Shown here piece by piece: positions 22,601 to 33,218 of a stretch of DNA of 64,000 nt. Made by a program: the position numbers and the translations under genes. Source of the DNA: Tillandsia leiboldiana (Eukaryota; Streptophyta; Magnoliopsida; Poales; Bromeliaceae); assembly GCA_029204045.2 (NCBI GenBank), contig JAQNDB010000470.1, positions 1-64,000 on the forward strand, in the 5' to 3' direction. The notes under the pieces are model-generated. The model had not been told where the DNA came from, searched no databases, and was given only the letters and a program-made list of their open reading frames with translations. Each line of letters begins with the position of its first letter. The first letter of the stretch is position 1.

Positions 22601-23750
22601 CAAAACTTTGCAGAAAGATGCATCCAAACTCGGGGATCATCTTTGTTGAAGACACCCAGGCGAGATGAGGCTCGGAAATGGCGAAAAAAGGGAAGAAAGG
22701 GAGCTCGGATCGCCTTTTATAGGCTGCAGGAAACAATTGGAAAATACCGGATTATGTCCGGATTTCCGGGCGCTGGGAACTTTCGGGCGCGCACTGTAGC
22801 AGCCCGAAATCCCCGCGCCCGAACACTGTAGCCGCCCGAATCCCTCCTGGGCCGCCACGTCGCCCGCCAAACAGCGGACAGCAACCCCAGCCGCTCCCCG
22901 TGCGACACGTCGCGCCCCCCAGACGCCGACACGTGTCCTCCCCAAGCGCGGGAGTCCGCCCGACCGCGCCCACGTGCGCCTGACGCCGCCGCCTGCCACC
23001 CTGCCGCGCACAGTAGACCCACCAATCGGAGAACGCCACGTGTCAAGCCACTGCCTAGTGAACCCGGTGCACGAAATCGTGTGGACCGAACCAATACAAA
23101 CCTGCCACGTGTCCCAGCCCGGTGCACCGTAAACCACAAGCCATCCCGAAAACTGCGTAGACCAACCGCCGTGAACCCACCTCTAGGATGATGCCACTTG
23201 TCAACCCCGGTCCACCGTGCGCCCCGCACTCCCCCGTAGACCGCGCCCCGCGGACCGGCCCACTCCCGAGCCGCCACGCGTCCAGCCCCCGGCGCACGCC
23301 TGCCGCGTGGACCGGGCGGCCCGCGCCTCCTGTCCGCCGCGCTGCCTGCGGCCGCTCCGCCGCTGCCGCCGCCGCCGGAAACACTGTTCCGGCGTGAACA
23401 GTGTCCGGTGCTCAAAAATGACAAGTGGGTAGTCCATTTTAACCGTTTTCGCGCGCTGAATCCGAATTTGATGTCCATTTCGCCAAATTCCAACTCCAAA
23501 ATTTGCCGAAGGCATCCGGAAAGGTAATCCTTGGTCCAAACTTCGCACTGAGTCCAATTTAAATATCCTTGGCGCGCGAAACCACTTCTAACGATCCGAC
23601 GGAGTCCAATGATCACCCACGTGATCCATTAAACACACTGAGCCCAACACTAATGTCCAATTGGGGCACAAATACCACCAACACGCCACATAGGCCTCTG
23701 GGAGCTGTAGATGATCCAGTAATCTCGACGTGGGGATCCAGGTCCTCACA
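19639..23750 (-). repeat. TekB 5' LTR (right)
   Basis: It is 4112 bp. By eye it differs from the left LTR by only a few percent over most of its length, but about 22995-23185 and 15510-15675 do not align as simple point variants. The 21-bp repeat is at 20753-20836. The minus-strand TATA box is near 22713-22723. Confidence 0.85.
20753..20836. repeat. 21-bp tandem repeat, four units (second LTR)
   Basis: Same unit and copy number as 13278-13361, in the same relative position of the other LTR. Confidence 0.85.
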
Positions 23751-24104
23751 TGCTTGGTCAGCAGCTGGTTGCTCAATGGTGATTCCTCGAGCACTTCCTC
23801 TCTTGCGAGCAACACTTTTTCTTCTTGTCTTCCCAGAAGTTTCTTCAATTGGAGCTTTCCCTTTTTCAGCAGCAGTAGGCGGAGCCTTCGATGTTTCTGC
23901 AGGTGCTTTTCCCTTTGAAGCAGTCGGAACAGTCATTGCTTCAACTTGCAGTTCATCCCAATCAATTGATTCCGTTTCAGATTCTGTATCGGAATCATCT
24001 TTAGCCTTCTTCGCTTTCTTAGCCTTCTTAGCCCTCTTGGGCTTGACGGTGTCTCTCGTATGAACCATAGCCGCAAGTAGAAAAACAATCCAAGTGATCA
24101 CCAT
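23751..24104 (-). pseudogene. SirA-2 aORF, N-terminal fragment (118 codons)
   Basis: ATG is at 24104 (minus). It begins MVITWIVFLLAAMVHTRDT with a short hydrophobic segment, then lysine-rich KRAKKAKKAKKAK, an acidic stretch, KGKAP repeats and RRKSVARKRG. It runs into TekB after exactly 118 codons, 42 nt past GCTCGAGG, the same offset at which TekC enters the SirA-3 aORF. The frame then continues into TekB LTR sequence, which is not meaningful. Confidence 0.78.
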
Positions 24105-24132
24105 TGCTTATGGTTTCTTGAGAAAAGGAATC

Positions 24133-24510
24133 CTGAGTAGACCAACTCAAGAACACAAAAATTCTTAGTTTTCAAAAATTGAAAAATTGTATCCAAACAA
24201 TCATAATCATGTAGAGAGACTAAGAATCAAATTAGTTTTGCAAAAGGACTTCTGAAAATAGATCAATTGCATGAATTTCGAAAATCCTTATTATATGCCC
24301 TAAAACCGAAATTTTAGAAATCGAAGCCTAAAAATCCGTTAATCAGGAGAAAACCTAGCATATAATCAAAACTAAACAACCCAGAATTCTTATTTCAAAA
24401 GAAATTTGATCAAAAACCATCCACAAACAAAATCGATCCAAGAATTCGTACGTTTGAGGAGGAAAAGAGAAAAACGGTGAAAAACCGAGATTTTGATCAA
24501 TAAAACTTAC
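24133..24510 (-). other. Predicted 5'-UTR intron of SirA-2 aORF (378 nt)
   Basis: On the minus strand the donor is CCAA|GTAAGT (starting at 24510) and the acceptor CTACTCAG|GATTCC (ending at 24133). Position and length agree with SirA-1 and SirA-3. Confidence 0.55.
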
Positions 24511-24626
24511 TTGGAATTGAAGAACTTGAGTTTAGAAAGCTTCCAAGGAGGATGAAATCTAGAGAGAAGCGCTCTGGAAACTTTTGAACAAAAGATTGGA
24601 GTAAAAGAAATCAAAACCCTTTTGTT

Positions 24627-24803
24627 CTTTATAAAAACCTAGCCGCGATCCGGATCCTCCCGAGCTTGCGATCCGGATCGGCTACCCGCAGGAAGAAAAC
24701 TGCGTTCGGGATCCGGATCGGCAGGTCCAATCCGGATCGTCAGCCCGCAGGAGAAAACCTGCGTTCGGGATCCGGATCACTCTACCCCGATCCGGATCGG
24801 CCC
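24627..24803 (-). promoter_or_regulatory. Internal promoter-like array upstream of SirA-2 aORF
   Basis: Six GATCCGGAT-type palindromes lie between 24645 and 24803, and minus-strand TATAAAG at 24627-24633. CGCAG and CTGCG inverted pairs alternate with the palindromes, as in SirA-1. Confidence 0.6.
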
Positions 24804-25740
24804 CATCTTTTTCTTTAGAAAATTTCAGAGAAATTCAAGGAAAAACCAGAAAAAGATTGTAAGCACAAAGATGTATTAACTTTAAACAAAAAGTATCGTT
24901 TCACACAACAAGAATTAGATTATGCTAAATCTATCAGTAATATCCAAAAATGAAACGAAAATTTACAAGAATTAAATCCCTTAAAGTTGAACACCTTCAA
25001 TTACATCTAACTTGATCTTATGAGTAATGCCTTTATCAAATAATCAATTCAGGTAAAGAAAATGAAATACAAAGATCAATAGATGTTTGAAATCCCAAAT
25101 ATGGTAGATAATATTTCTAGACAATCTGTTGAAGAGAGTGGCTCTTTGAGCATCTTTCTTTAAAATCCCACCTTATACCAACCTTGAAATTTGACAGAGT
25201 CAAGTATTTCAACATGCATTTTACTTAATCAAAAATTTGAACAACCATGCTTGGTATACATGTGGTAGCTGCACACAATACTCGGACGACCGAGGTGGTA
25301 GCTCTTTCCTCCATGTGGTGGTAGTTTTCACACTCCTCATTGGGATGTAACTCTTTCCACATCTTTTGAGCATTTTACATTATCTTTGACTCCCCCTCAA
25401 TTGGCTATCAATTATTTAAGATATAAAGTATTCAACCAAAAATTGATCTCGATTTCATACTCGACTAAACAGTCAAATAAGATAATGACTATACCAAGAG
25501 ATCATTGAGAGAGAGAAATTGACTTTGATCACTTTAGAAGATGATTTAATTAACATAAACGATCATTGCAACAAAGAAATATTATGATGGCAAAAGCATA
25601 ATAAATTTCTAAATGTGTGAACAGATGCAATTAAAGTCAATTAAGATCTATGCTCAATTACTATCCTATGTATAAACATAGATATTGAATAGAACAAAAC
25701 AAATACAAACCTATTTTAAGCAAAGGTTTCAAAAAGAAGT
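24804..25740 (-). other. SirA-2 non-coding region with conserved block
   Basis: There is no ORF worth calling. The conserved block lies at about 25160-25375 on the minus strand, with the CTCGG/CCGAG hairpin at 25281-25294, and a CTCCCCCTC tract near 25391. Confidence 0.72.
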
Positions 25741-28214
25741 TTATTTCAAAGAAAGCATACCAATTGCTTTTCGCAAATGAATAAAACGTTTTTGATCCAA
25801 AGGTTTTGTTAAAAAGTCAGCTAATTGATCTTCAGTTGAAAATATGAAAGTTGAAGAGTATTTGATTCAACTAGCTCTCTAAGAAAATGATATCTAAGTT
25901 CAATATGTTTTGTTCTAGAGTGCAACACAGGGTTTTTAGAAATGTTAATTGCACTTGTGTTGTCACAAAGAATTGTTACCGAAGATGCTGAAATGCGGAA
26001 GTCACTCAATACGCTTTTCATCCAAATGAGTTGAGTTGAGCAACTTCCAGCTGAAATGTATTCCGCTTCGGCAGTCGAGAGTGCTATGCAATTCTGCTTT
26101 TTACTGTGCCATGCAACAAGGCAATGGCCAAGATAGAAGCATGCACCACTCGTGCTTTTCCGATCATCCACTGATCCTGCCCAATCGGCATCTGAGTATC
26201 CAACAATGTCCAGACTTGTTCCCATAGGATACCAAATTCCGAAATTAATTGATCCTTTGATGTACCGGATGATCCGTTTCACCGCTTTCAGGTGAACCTC
26301 CTTTGGTGCTGATTGATATCTCGCGCAAATCCCAACACTAAAGGATATATCCGGGCGACTAGCCGTGAGGTAAAGTAGACTTCCAATCATACTTCTATAC
26401 AGTTTCTCGTCTACATTCTCACTATGTGATTCACTTCCAAGTCCCTTGTGGCTAGTTCCCATTGGAGTTGGAAAATCTTTACAATTTTCTAGATCAAACT
26501 TTTTGACCAACTCCAGTGCATACTTGGATTGACTCAAGTGAATACCTTCATCATTTTGTTTAATTTGCAATCCAAGAAATAAGACAGTTCGCCCATCATG
26601 GACATCTCAAATTCGCTTTCCATGGTCTCCGCGAATTTAGAAGCATCATTATCTTTTGTTGCACCAAATACAATGTCATCGACATAGATTTGTGCTACAA
26701 TGAAATTATTTTGATAATGCTTCACAAAGAGAGTCCTGTCAGCTCCCCCTCGAGTATAGCCCTTCTCCAAAAGGTGCTTTGTTAACCTTTCGTACCATGC
26801 TCGCGGTGCTTGTTTCAGACCGTAAAGAGCCTTTTTCAAACGAAAAACATGGTTAGGTTGTTTATGATCTACAAAACCTTTCGGTTGAGCTACATAAACT
26901 TCCTCATTTAAAAACCCATTTAGAAATGCGCTCTTGACGTCCATTTGAAATAATTTGATTTTAAAATGACAAGCAATAGCAAACAATATACGAATGGACT
27001 CGAGTCTAGCTACAGGGGCGAAAGTTTCGTCAAAGTCTATACCTTCTACTTGAGAGTAGCCTTGAGCAACTAGTCGTGCCTTGTTCCTGATGATAGTACC
27101 ATCTTCATCTTTCTTGTTCTTGAAGATCCATTTGGTACCTATCACATTATGTTGCTTTGGAGGCTTCGTTAATTCCCAGACTTTGTTTCGCTCAAATTGA
27201 TGGAGCTCTTCCTGCATTGCTTTAATCCAGTAGTCATCCTGAAGAGCTTCATCTATTGTCTTTGGTTCGATTAAAGATACGTAGCAAGCAAATCCGCAAA
27301 CCAACTGCCTTCGAGTTCTAACTCCTTCTTGTGGATCTCCAATGATGTTCGATTCCGGATGATCCTTGGAGATTCGTAGCGTTTGTTGAAACGGAGTACT
27401 CGGAGGTACACGAGATGATTCCTGCACATCAGATAAACTAGAAGAACCATTAGATGCATCATTAATATTGGAAGTATTATTATGAGAAGATGCACTAGCA
27501 GGAGAATCATCATCTAGAGAGATATCGAGGGTAGATTTTTCAGATTCAAAATGAGAAGCTTCATCTACTTTAACATTTATAGATTCTACGATCGTCTTAG
27601 ATTCAATGTTAAATACTCGATATGCTCTGCTATTCGTAGAATAACCCAAAAAGATCCCTTCTTCACTTCGAGAGTCGAACTTTCCAAGATTTTCACGGTC
27701 ACGTAAGATGTAACATCGACTCCCGAAGATACGAAAGTACTTGATATCCGGTTTTCTACTAAACCACAGCTCATATGGTGTATTCAAGGTTCCTGGGCGC
27801 AAATACACTCTGTTAATGACATAGACAGCGGTGTTCACAGCTTCAGCCCAAAAATGTAGCGGTAATTTCCGGCTATGAAGCATCACACGCGCCATCTCTT
27901 GAACAACCCTGTTTTTGCGCTCAACAACACCATTCTGCTGAGGTGTATAGGGTGCCGAGAATTCATGTTTAATGCCATTTGAAGTACAAAAGTCAATGAA
28001 TTTTGAATTTATGAATTCTCCACCCCTATCACTTCTAACACGAATGATCTTTTCATTCTTTTCAATCATAATACGATGGCAAATCTCATGAAAAGAGTCA
28101 AACGTATCAGCTTTCTCTCTCAAAAATGCTACCCAAGAAAACCGAGAGAAATCATCAACCAATAAAAAGAAAAAATATACAATTTACCTTGCAAGGATGG
28201 TTGACGAGTTGGCC
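25741..28214 (-). pseudogene. SirA-2 truncated pol (IN core, RT, RNase H), two frameshifts
   Basis: It starts inside integrase (QPS...LLVDDFSRFSW) and has the second Asp (SDRGGEF) and the Glu (NGVVERKNR) but not the first Asp of the triad. RT is complete around QMDVKSAFLNG and YVDDIVFGA, and RNase H has GYSDADW, STAEAEYIS and CDNTSA. A lost C near 26571 ends the 542-codon frame (28162-26534), and a lost base near 25845 shifts the last 35 codons. No ATG precedes the integrase part, so translation would need read-through, splicing or reinitiation. The region upstream of the deletion junction is gag's stop plus a T-rich linker. Confidence 0.85.
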
Positions 28215-28276
28215 AAAAGAAAAAGAAGAAAAGAAAATAGTCTACACAAACTATACAAGATTTAATCGTAGAACGA

Positions 28277-30298
28277 TTAAGGACAAGGAGGGGTTTCACC
28301 TTTGCATACCCAAACCTTTTGAGTTTTGGAGTATGTTGGTAAAGGTTGAGAGATTCTCCTTGAAGACGACGTCTTGTATGATTGATCTTTTTCTTTTGTC
28401 ATCGTCTTGTTTGAGGTGCTACCAATGTTCTTTCCTTTTGAAAAATCCTTCCTTGAATTCCGGGAAGTGAGCTTATTGGTAGCAATTGCAAGATGTGGTT
28501 GATTTGTTCTTTGAGCTCCAATCTCGCAATTTCTTTCGATGTGCCCTGCAAAATTACAACGAAAACATACCTTTGAGCTTGACGATTCCGAAGAGGATGA
28601 GGTAGGTTTGTTGTCGTTGTTTGTCTTGAATTCCGATGTCGGAGGAGGAGATACCAACTGAGGCACAAAGACTGTCCCACTCGAACTTGGACTGTTTCCA
28701 GTTTGAGTGTACCCGAGGCCGAACCGATTTGTTTGACCAAGACCAAGGAGTTTATCCAACTTACTCCTTCCTAAAGAGAATTGCTGTAAGTCATCCTTGA
28801 GTTGGAGAATGGTCTCTGTCATTTCCCGTCTTTCCTGTCGGCCCTCGCCATAGAGCTTCAAGAAGTAGTTTGCTTTGTTCACCATATCTATATAGTTCTT
28901 CTCGAGCTGCTCATTGGACTCTTGAAGGGAAACATTTGCTTTTATCAAACTATCCCTTTCCACTTCAAGATCGGTCGAGAGAGAAGTTACCCTTTTTACT
29001 TCTTCTTCGAGATCCTGCAATCTCCCTCTCAACCCCTTGTTTTGCTTAGCCGGTTTCTTTAAATCCTGTAAAGATCTGTGATAGGCTAGAGCAAACTCTT
29101 CACCTTCCGAATCATCCGATTCATTGTCCATTGCATTCTTTTCAACAGTGGAGTTGGACAATGATTCAGACGTACTTGCCATAAAGCACATGAATGGTGA
29201 AGATGTGGACGCGTGGAATGCCGTGGAGCTCTTTTCTTCATCACTTGAAGACGACTCATTTGACGTTGAGTTGTCATCCCAAGTGACGACTTGCATCGCC
29301 TTCTTCTTTGCCGGATACTTGTTAGGACACTCCGTTGCAATGTGGCCGTAGCCTCGACATTTGAAGCATTGCAGTTGTCCTTCTGAACTTTTCTTATCCT
29401 TTGAGAAGTTCTCCTGCTTTCTTGACTTGTGACTTGGAGTACCCTTGCCTTTGTTCCACTTTCTGAAGGATGGAGATTTGCTTGAATTACCCCTTCGAAA
29501 GTTGCGGCGAAAATTCCTTGTCAAGAGAGCGAGCTGCTTCTCAAATTCCTCCATAGAAAGGTTCTCGTCATCGTCCGAGGAGGATGTATCCGCGTCTTCT
29601 TCCTTAGTTGTTTTCAACGCATAACCTGAAGACTTAGAAGTGGATGCTTTTCCAGAAGAATTGTTAGTATTAAAAGTCATTTCATAAGTTTGTAATGAAC
29701 CAACTAATTCTTCTACACGTATTTCGTCCGGGTGTTTAATAGTTTCAATGGCAGTAACCTTTGGGCGAAATCGTTCAGGAAGAGTTCTTAAGATTTTTCT
29801 TACAATCTTAAATTCTGGAATCTTCTCTCCCAGATTAGCACATGAGTTTACGATGTCTTGCAATCGTGTATAGTAGTCCGTGAAAGATTCATTTTCTGCC
29901 ATCAAAATAGAGTCAAACTTGCTCGTAAGCATCTGCAGTTTCTGAATCTTCACGAGGTTAGTTCCCTCATGTGTAACCTGGAGAACATCCCAGATTTCTT
30001 TCGCAGTCTCACATGCCGAGACGCGAGAGAATTCAGTTTGAGATAAGGCATTAAAAATAGCATTAATTCCCTTGCCATTGTAAGAAGATAACTCAAACTC
30101 TTCCTTGGTCCATTTCGACCTAGGTTTTAAGGTGTGAACATCAGAGATAAGTTCAGTTGGATTAGTCCATCCTGATTCAATTGAATGCCACACCCTTTCG
30201 TCGATGGAAGATAAAAAGGCTTTCATCCGTACTTTCCAGTACGCATAATTTGTTCCATCAAAGAAAGGGGGTCGATTGATGTTTCCACCTTCAACCAT
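28277..30298 (-). CDS. SirA-2 gag, intact, 673 aa
   Basis: This is a capsid/nucleocapsid precursor of copia type. The ATG at 30298 lies 20 bp past the PBS and aligns with the SirA-1 and SirA-3 starts. Residues 1-200 form the conserved copia gag domain (NINRPPFFDGTNYAYWKVRM, ETAKEIWDVLQVTHEG). Zinc knuckle 1 is CFKCRGYGHIATEC at 311-324; about 405-510 is a Lys/Glu-rich coiled coil; zinc knuckle 2 is CFRCNFAGHIERNC at 578-591. Serine/acidic linkers separate them. It ends VWVCKGETPPCP with a stop codon that opens a 7-bp hairpin. In SirA-3 the same point runs on into protease, so this stop separates gag from pol in this lineage. It could supply particles in trans. Confidence 0.88.
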   Translation of the reverse strand: MVEGGNINRPPFFDGTNYAYWKVRMKAFLSSIDERVWHSIESGWTNPTELISDVHTLKPRSKWTKEEFELSSYNGKGINAIFNALSQTEFSRVSACETAKEIWDVLQVTHEGTNLVKIQKLQMLTSKFDSILMAENESFTDYYTRLQDIVNSCANLGEKIPEFKIVRKILRTLPERFRPKVTAIETIKHPDEIRVEELVGSLQTYEMTFNTNNSSGKASTSKSSGYALKTTKEEDADTSSSDDDENLSMEEFEKQLALLTRNFRRNFRRGNSSKSPSFRKWNKGKGTPSHKSRKQENFSKDKKSSEGQLQCFKCRGYGHIATECPNKYPAKKKAMQVVTWDDNSTSNESSSSDEEKSSTAFHASTSSPFMCFMASTSESLSNSTVEKNAMDNESDDSEGEEFALAYHRSLQDLKKPAKQNKGLRGRLQDLEEEVKRVTSLSTDLEVERDSLIKANVSLQESNEQLEKNYIDMVNKANYFLKLYGEGRQERREMTETILQLKDDLQQFSLGRSKLDKLLGLGQTNRFGLGYTQTGNSPSSSGTVFVPQLVSPPPTSEFKTNNDNKPTSSSSESSSSKVCFRCNFAGHIERNCEIGAQRTNQPHLAIATNKLTSRNSRKDFSKGKNIGSTSNKTMTKEKDQSYKTSSSRRISQPLPTYSKTQKVWVCKGETPPCP

Positions 30299-30317
30299 TG
30301 TTCACAACCCTATTCCC

Positions 30318-30329
30318 GCTCTGATACCA
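30318..30329 (-). promoter_or_regulatory. SirA-2 primer binding site
   Basis: TGGTATCAGAGC on the minus strand, two bases from the 5' LTR end. Confidence 0.9.
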
Positions 30330-30331
30330 CT

Positions 30332-31669
30332 TGTTGGGTCGTATATAATACGGATCTAAATAGGGGAAGAAACACCTAGAGGGGGGTGAATAGGTGTAAA
30401 CGTATAAACACTCAAAAATCGTTGCGATAAAAAAACCCAATGCGGAAATGAAAATAACTCGCAAGATTTTTACGTGGAAAACTCCATCACCGGAGTAAAA
30501 AACCACGGGACCGATAACACGGCAGAAATCCACTAGAATTAAAACACGTACAAGGTGATTTACCGTACACACTTACGACTCAACCTTTTCCATACGCTCC
30601 TAGAGGATCTTCTCCACTCGCTCCAGACGCTTCTCGAATCCACGATCTGCGCCCAACGCCGAATCCACGGCGTCCAACGTCGAATCCACGACGTCCGACC
30701 GAATCCACGGTCTTCACCCAATAGCACCCTTCGAATCCACGAACGTGCCTCGCTCCGAATCCACGAGAGCGAATGAACCTTGAATCCACAAGGACACGCG
30801 AATCCACGCGCCGATTTTGGGGTAATCGTTGTTTTTTGGGTGGTGATGATCCGCCGAATACTTAGATCAAAGATAGATCGGAAATACCATCTAAGTATTC
30901 ATTAGTTTGATTCAACTCAAGATGTGAGTATGAAAACCTAGAATCAAACTAATCAATATAGATGAAGAAACATAGAGTATTCTCTAATGATTTCCTTTCT
31001 TCTCTATATGTGGATCTATAGCCGTATAAGATGATATATGAAAATGACGGCTATGTGGATTAACCCTAGAAAGAAAGACATAGGGTCTATTTATAGGTTA
31101 GAAACCCTAGGAAGGAGATAAGAATCAAAAACCTGCCATTTCTGGAATTTTACGGACGGCGATCCGGATCGTGATAACTGAGATCCGGATCGTCATAACG
31201 AAATAGCCAATTCCAGAAAAACGAAGGTTCGGGATCCGGATCATGTAACTACGATCCGGATCGTTCATACAGTTCACCAAACATCAACGTTCGGGATCCG
31301 GATTGCGAAGCAAGATCCGGATCGTTCAAGGTAGATGGTAAACTCAACGTTCGGGATCCGGATCAAGAGACTACGATCCGGATTGCGACGATGTATGAAC
31401 GAACCACCTTCGGGATCCGGATCGAACAGCCTGATCCGGATCCTGAACATGTCCCAAGTCCAGTTTTTGATTTTTATGCAATGAAAGATTCTTCCAAGTG
31501 TTTCTACACTACAAGAAGTATTCGGATCACACAAATTCTTTAGTTAAACATACCTGATCCTTTTGAATTCTTCTTTCTTGAGATTGAGTTAAATGATCCA
31601 ACTTTCTTCACCTTCAATCTTCAGGACTTGAAACTTTCACGAAACTACGCCAACTCAAATTCCGTAACA
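30332..31669 (-). repeat. SirA-2 5' LTR
   Basis: It is 1338 bp, minus orientation. The GATCCGGATC array is 31160-31447, TATA 31087-31095, the TGGATT hairpin array 30648-30814. It provides the uninterrupted reference for the SirA-1 target site (ACAAG near 31511). Confidence 0.92.
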
Positions 31670-32344
31670 AGTTCTAGGATGGGTGACCCCCTGGGAAGTG
31701 GGGCGTCACAGCGGAAGCCTTTTTGTAGAAAGGTGAGTTGGCGTCGTGTTGAGAGCTTGCGGATCGAGCATCGGCTTTTTGGATGTGTTCATTGAGAGAT
31801 GATCACTTGGGACATGTGTTTTGTGTTTTTACAGAGGTGCTCGGTAGGTTTCGGGGTGATGCGGAGGTCCCGAGGAAAGAAAGTGAGTTGGCGGCGCAAG
31901 TTGGAAAGCTTCTGGCAGGTTTTTGGAACTGGCCACTTGGTTCCGGAACTGGCCATTTAGTTCCGGAACCAGCGGTGGTGTTCCGGTACCCTCATGCTGG
32001 TACCCGAACACAGACTCTGGAAGTGCCCGAAATGAGCTCGGATTTGCACAGTAAAGGGGCATTGTTGTCTGTTCACTGTTCCAACCACCCAGACATGTTT
32101 TATACACCTGGACACCTGCTCCCTCACCCACTCTTCATCTTATCTCTTCCTCCATCATTCTTGCTGCCAGAGAAGAGAAGAGGAAGTAGTAGAAGGAGAA
32201 TAAGGAAGGAAGTGTATTGTGCTGCTTGTGGGAGTTGACCGAGTCAATGTGCGCGCGCGAGGAGCAATTTGAGGTAAATTGTTTGTTGGTGATTATAGAT
32301 TTTGGATTATTGGTTTCCCTCATGGATTTTGTGGATGGAATTAA
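31670..32344 (+). other. Host sequence left of SirE: probable LTR-element fragment with 5S-like start
   Basis: There is no supported gene. Positions 31673-31699 (CTAGGATGGGTGACC then CCTGGGAAGT) match the 3' part of plant 5S rRNA as I remember it, at all but one base. Further on, GTTCCGGAAC palindromes occur near 31940-31970 and GGTACC pairs near 31995, before a TTTATAC box at 32099 and a pyrimidine-rich leader. This layout resembles an LTR promoter of another element; the other side is 63520-64000. Confidence 0.45.
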
Positions 32345-33218
32345 TGTTACGGCATTTTGGTGTTGGCATATTTCGTGAGTCAAGTCAGTGAGTTGAGTCG
32401 GAGTCTTAAAGGGATCAAATTGTCAATCAGCAATCAAAGACTTAGAGAAGATTCAACAAGAGCTCAAGTTGACACTCAGTGTCTTGAGTCTTGAAGATTG
32501 AAGTTGAAGAATTGTGGATCAGTTACATCAATCTCAAGAAGAAAGTATTCAAGAGGATCAGGTATGTTTAACTAAATAATTGTGGTGATCCGAATACTTT
32601 CTTATAGTGTAGAAACACTTGGATGAACTTTTAATTGCATAAAAATCAAAAACTGGACATGGGACATGTTCAGGATCCGGATCAGACCTTGCAATCCGGA
32701 TCCCGAAGGGTACTTGTTCATTGGCAATTTCAATCCGGATCCTAGGCCATTCCGATCCGGATCCCGAACATGGGACTTTGCTGAATTGCATGAACGATCC
32801 GGATCGGACCTTGCAATCCGGATCCCGAACCCTTGGTTTTCTGGAATCGTCAATCTCGTTACGACGATCCGGATCGCAGTAAATCCGATCCGGATCGCCG
32901 TCCTGAAAATTTCCAGATAAGGTATGTTTTTGATTCTTATCTCTTTCCAAAGGTTTCTAAACTATAAATAGACATTTAGGGTTTCTCAAAAACGTGGGAG
33001 CTACGGCCGATCAATTTATAAAACTCTTGAGAGCAACCCTAGAGGCTAGGTTTTCATTGTTCTTCTTAATAGCCTCTTTTAGGTCAATTCGACGGTTCTT
33101 CCAAGATCTATCTTTTGTCGAATTGATCTAATCTTTGCTTAGAGATTTTTCCTATGGATCTTCATTGATAATCTAAGCAAAGGATCACCATCGAAGTCAA
33201 TATTCTTATCGACTGAGT

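Larger units (their letters stand above)
12168..23750 (-). mobile_element. TekB, Tekay/Del-like Ty3/gypsy element with 4.1 kb LTRs and decayed interior
   Basis: Read on the minus strand it runs from TGTGAGGACC (23750) to GGGGCGTGACA (12168). Near-identical long LTRs flank a 3404-bp interior. The PBS is at 19618-19630, and a G-rich PPT at 16235-16245 follows the motif GTTTCGAGGACGAAAC that also ends TekC's coding region. Interior fragments match chromovirus pol. Flanks are AATCA and AAGCA (minus sense), an imperfect 4/5 duplication. It behaves like a LARD-type dependent element. Confidence 0.8.
1..31669 (-). mobile_element. SirA-2, Sirevirus-like Ty1/copia element, interrupted twice
   Basis: This is a minus-strand element. 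Its 5' LTR is 30332-31669, followed leftwards by PBS, gag, pol, non-coding region, aORF and the start of the 3' LTR (11242 down to 11084). Bases 1-4 (CAAG) match the end of the target duplication around SirA-1, so the rest of its 3' LTR lies to the left of the window. SirA-1 was inserted in the 3' LTR and TekB in the aORF. Gag is intact (673 aa) but pol lacks protease and the integrase N-terminus. Family assignment rests on gag opening NINRPPFFDGTNYAYWK, the iMet PBS and the large 3' region with repeated GGGGGAG tracts, as known for Sireviruses. Its own TSD cannot be checked because the left end is outside. Confidence 0.88.

Noticed and set aside
12168..23750. TekB as an ordinary intact gypsy element
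   Set aside because: No open gag or pol; only decayed fragments in a shortened interior.
31670..31705. 5S rRNA gene
   Set aside because: Only the final third resembles 5S; internal control regions are absent from the window.
31783..32238. 151-codon ORF in host sequence
   Set aside because: No domain; it spans promoter-like palindromes and a pyrimidine tract.
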